The notes beneath the pieces were generated by a model. The model ran no database searches and had not been told where the DNA came from. It worked only from the letters and a program-made list of their open reading frames with translations. Positions 5,830 through 5,972 of a stretch of 5,972 nucleotides of DNA are shown here, piece after piece. The DNA comes from SAR324 cluster bacterium (GTDB lineage Bacteria > SAR324 > NAC60-12). How positions within the stretch are numbered: position 1 is the first letter of the stretch; every line of letters begins with the position of its first letter. The translations under genes were made by a program, and so were the position numbers. The DNA is taken from contig JAKUUF010000097.1 in assembly GCA_022448705.1 (NCBI GenBank), forward strand, positions 1 through 5,972. Direction: 5' to 3'.

Positions 5830-5972
5830 TTATTGTAAACCTTCAGAAATTCTTAGTTCAGTCAGGTATTTCCCTGAAATTGGTAATTTTTTTATTAGAG
5901 GACTGTTTCTATCAACCACTCTCCAAAAAGGTAAATCAGGTTCCCCTCCATTTGATTGCTCTATAGAAGCCT
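5830..5972 (-). CDS. MGMT/alkyltransferase-like (ATL) DNA-binding domain protein, C-terminal fragment
   Basis: An open frame enters from the right edge and runs 46 codons to a TAA at 5832-5830. The peptide contains PDLPFWRVVDRNSPLI followed by a conserved-looking C-terminal ELRISEGLQ. This pattern resembles the end of the O6-methylguanine-DNA methyltransferase/ATL fold, where a P-C-H-R-V (MGMT) or P-W-H-R-V/P-W-W-R-V (ATL) motif precedes a short loop and a final helix ending EEG or SEG. Aligned this way, Phe stands at the methyl-acceptor cysteine position, so the protein would bind alkylated DNA or another ligand rather than repair it by suicide transfer. The family call rests on motif memory over a short peptide, and the start and the helix-turn-helix lie outside the window. 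It is separated from rodA by 274 bp, so it is probably a separate transcription unit upstream of rodA on the same strand. Confidence 0.6.
   Translation of the reverse strand, partial: ASIEQSNGGEPDLPFWRVVDRNSPLIKKLPISGKYLTELRISEGLQ

Noticed and set aside
5777..5966. Plus-strand frame of 58 codons starting GTG at 5790, with a perfect GGAGG seven bases upstream, ending TAG at 5964-5966.
   Set aside because: It lies almost wholly antisense to the minus-strand frame that carries a recognisable MGMT/ATL-like C-terminus. Its product is hydrophobic with no family features, and no neighbouring gene is on the plus strand. The GGAGG match is probably chance, though the good spacing is the reason it is recorded.

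Overview
The window reads as an ordinary chromosomal stretch of a Gram-negative bacterium with moderately low G+C. All six genes I can support lie on the minus strand, so transcription runs from high to low coordinates. The phylum cannot be fixed from the sequence alone. A RodA-type cell-wall polymerase and an exported protein with a Sec signal argue for a walled, didermic-type bacterium, and the ACOT9-like thioesterase is a type shared by mitochondria and scattered bacterial phyla. A deltaproteobacterial, SAR324-like or Marinimicrobia-like source is possible, but this is inference.

Layout in the direction of transcription: (1) 5972-5830, the C-terminal 46 codons of a gene resembling the DNA-binding MGMT/alkyltransferase-like (ATL) family; (2) a 274-bp AT-rich gap (5556-5829) with a palindrome/hairpin and a 9-bp tandem duplication, which probably holds the promoter of the next unit; (3) rodA, 5555-4452; (4) gltX, 4399-2963; (5) an exported SUMF/formylglycine-generating-enzyme-fold protein, 2926-1880, with a duplicated 24-residue linker and no catalytic cysteines; (6) an ACOT9-like double-hotdog acyl-CoA thioesterase, 1773-718; (7) the first 210 codons of a class I/II PLP-dependent aminotransferase, 632 to the left edge. 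The gaps between genes 3 to 7 are 52, 36, 106 and 85 bp, and none contains a convincing intrinsic terminator. Co-transcription is plausible for rodA-gltX-SUMF and less certain beyond that.

The genes cover unrelated housekeeping jobs: peptidoglycan glycan-strand polymerisation, tRNA-Glu charging, acyl-CoA hydrolysis and amino-acid transamination. The SUMF-fold protein is the only one of unknown role. I found no CRISPR array, tRNA, rRNA, insertion sequence or phage gene, and no evidence of a novel multi-gene system. The points most worth a second look are the SUMF protein (pseudo-enzyme with a repeat linker), the cysteine-less MGMT-like fragment at the right edge, the bacterial ACOT9 relative with an uncertain start, and the structured rodA leader region.
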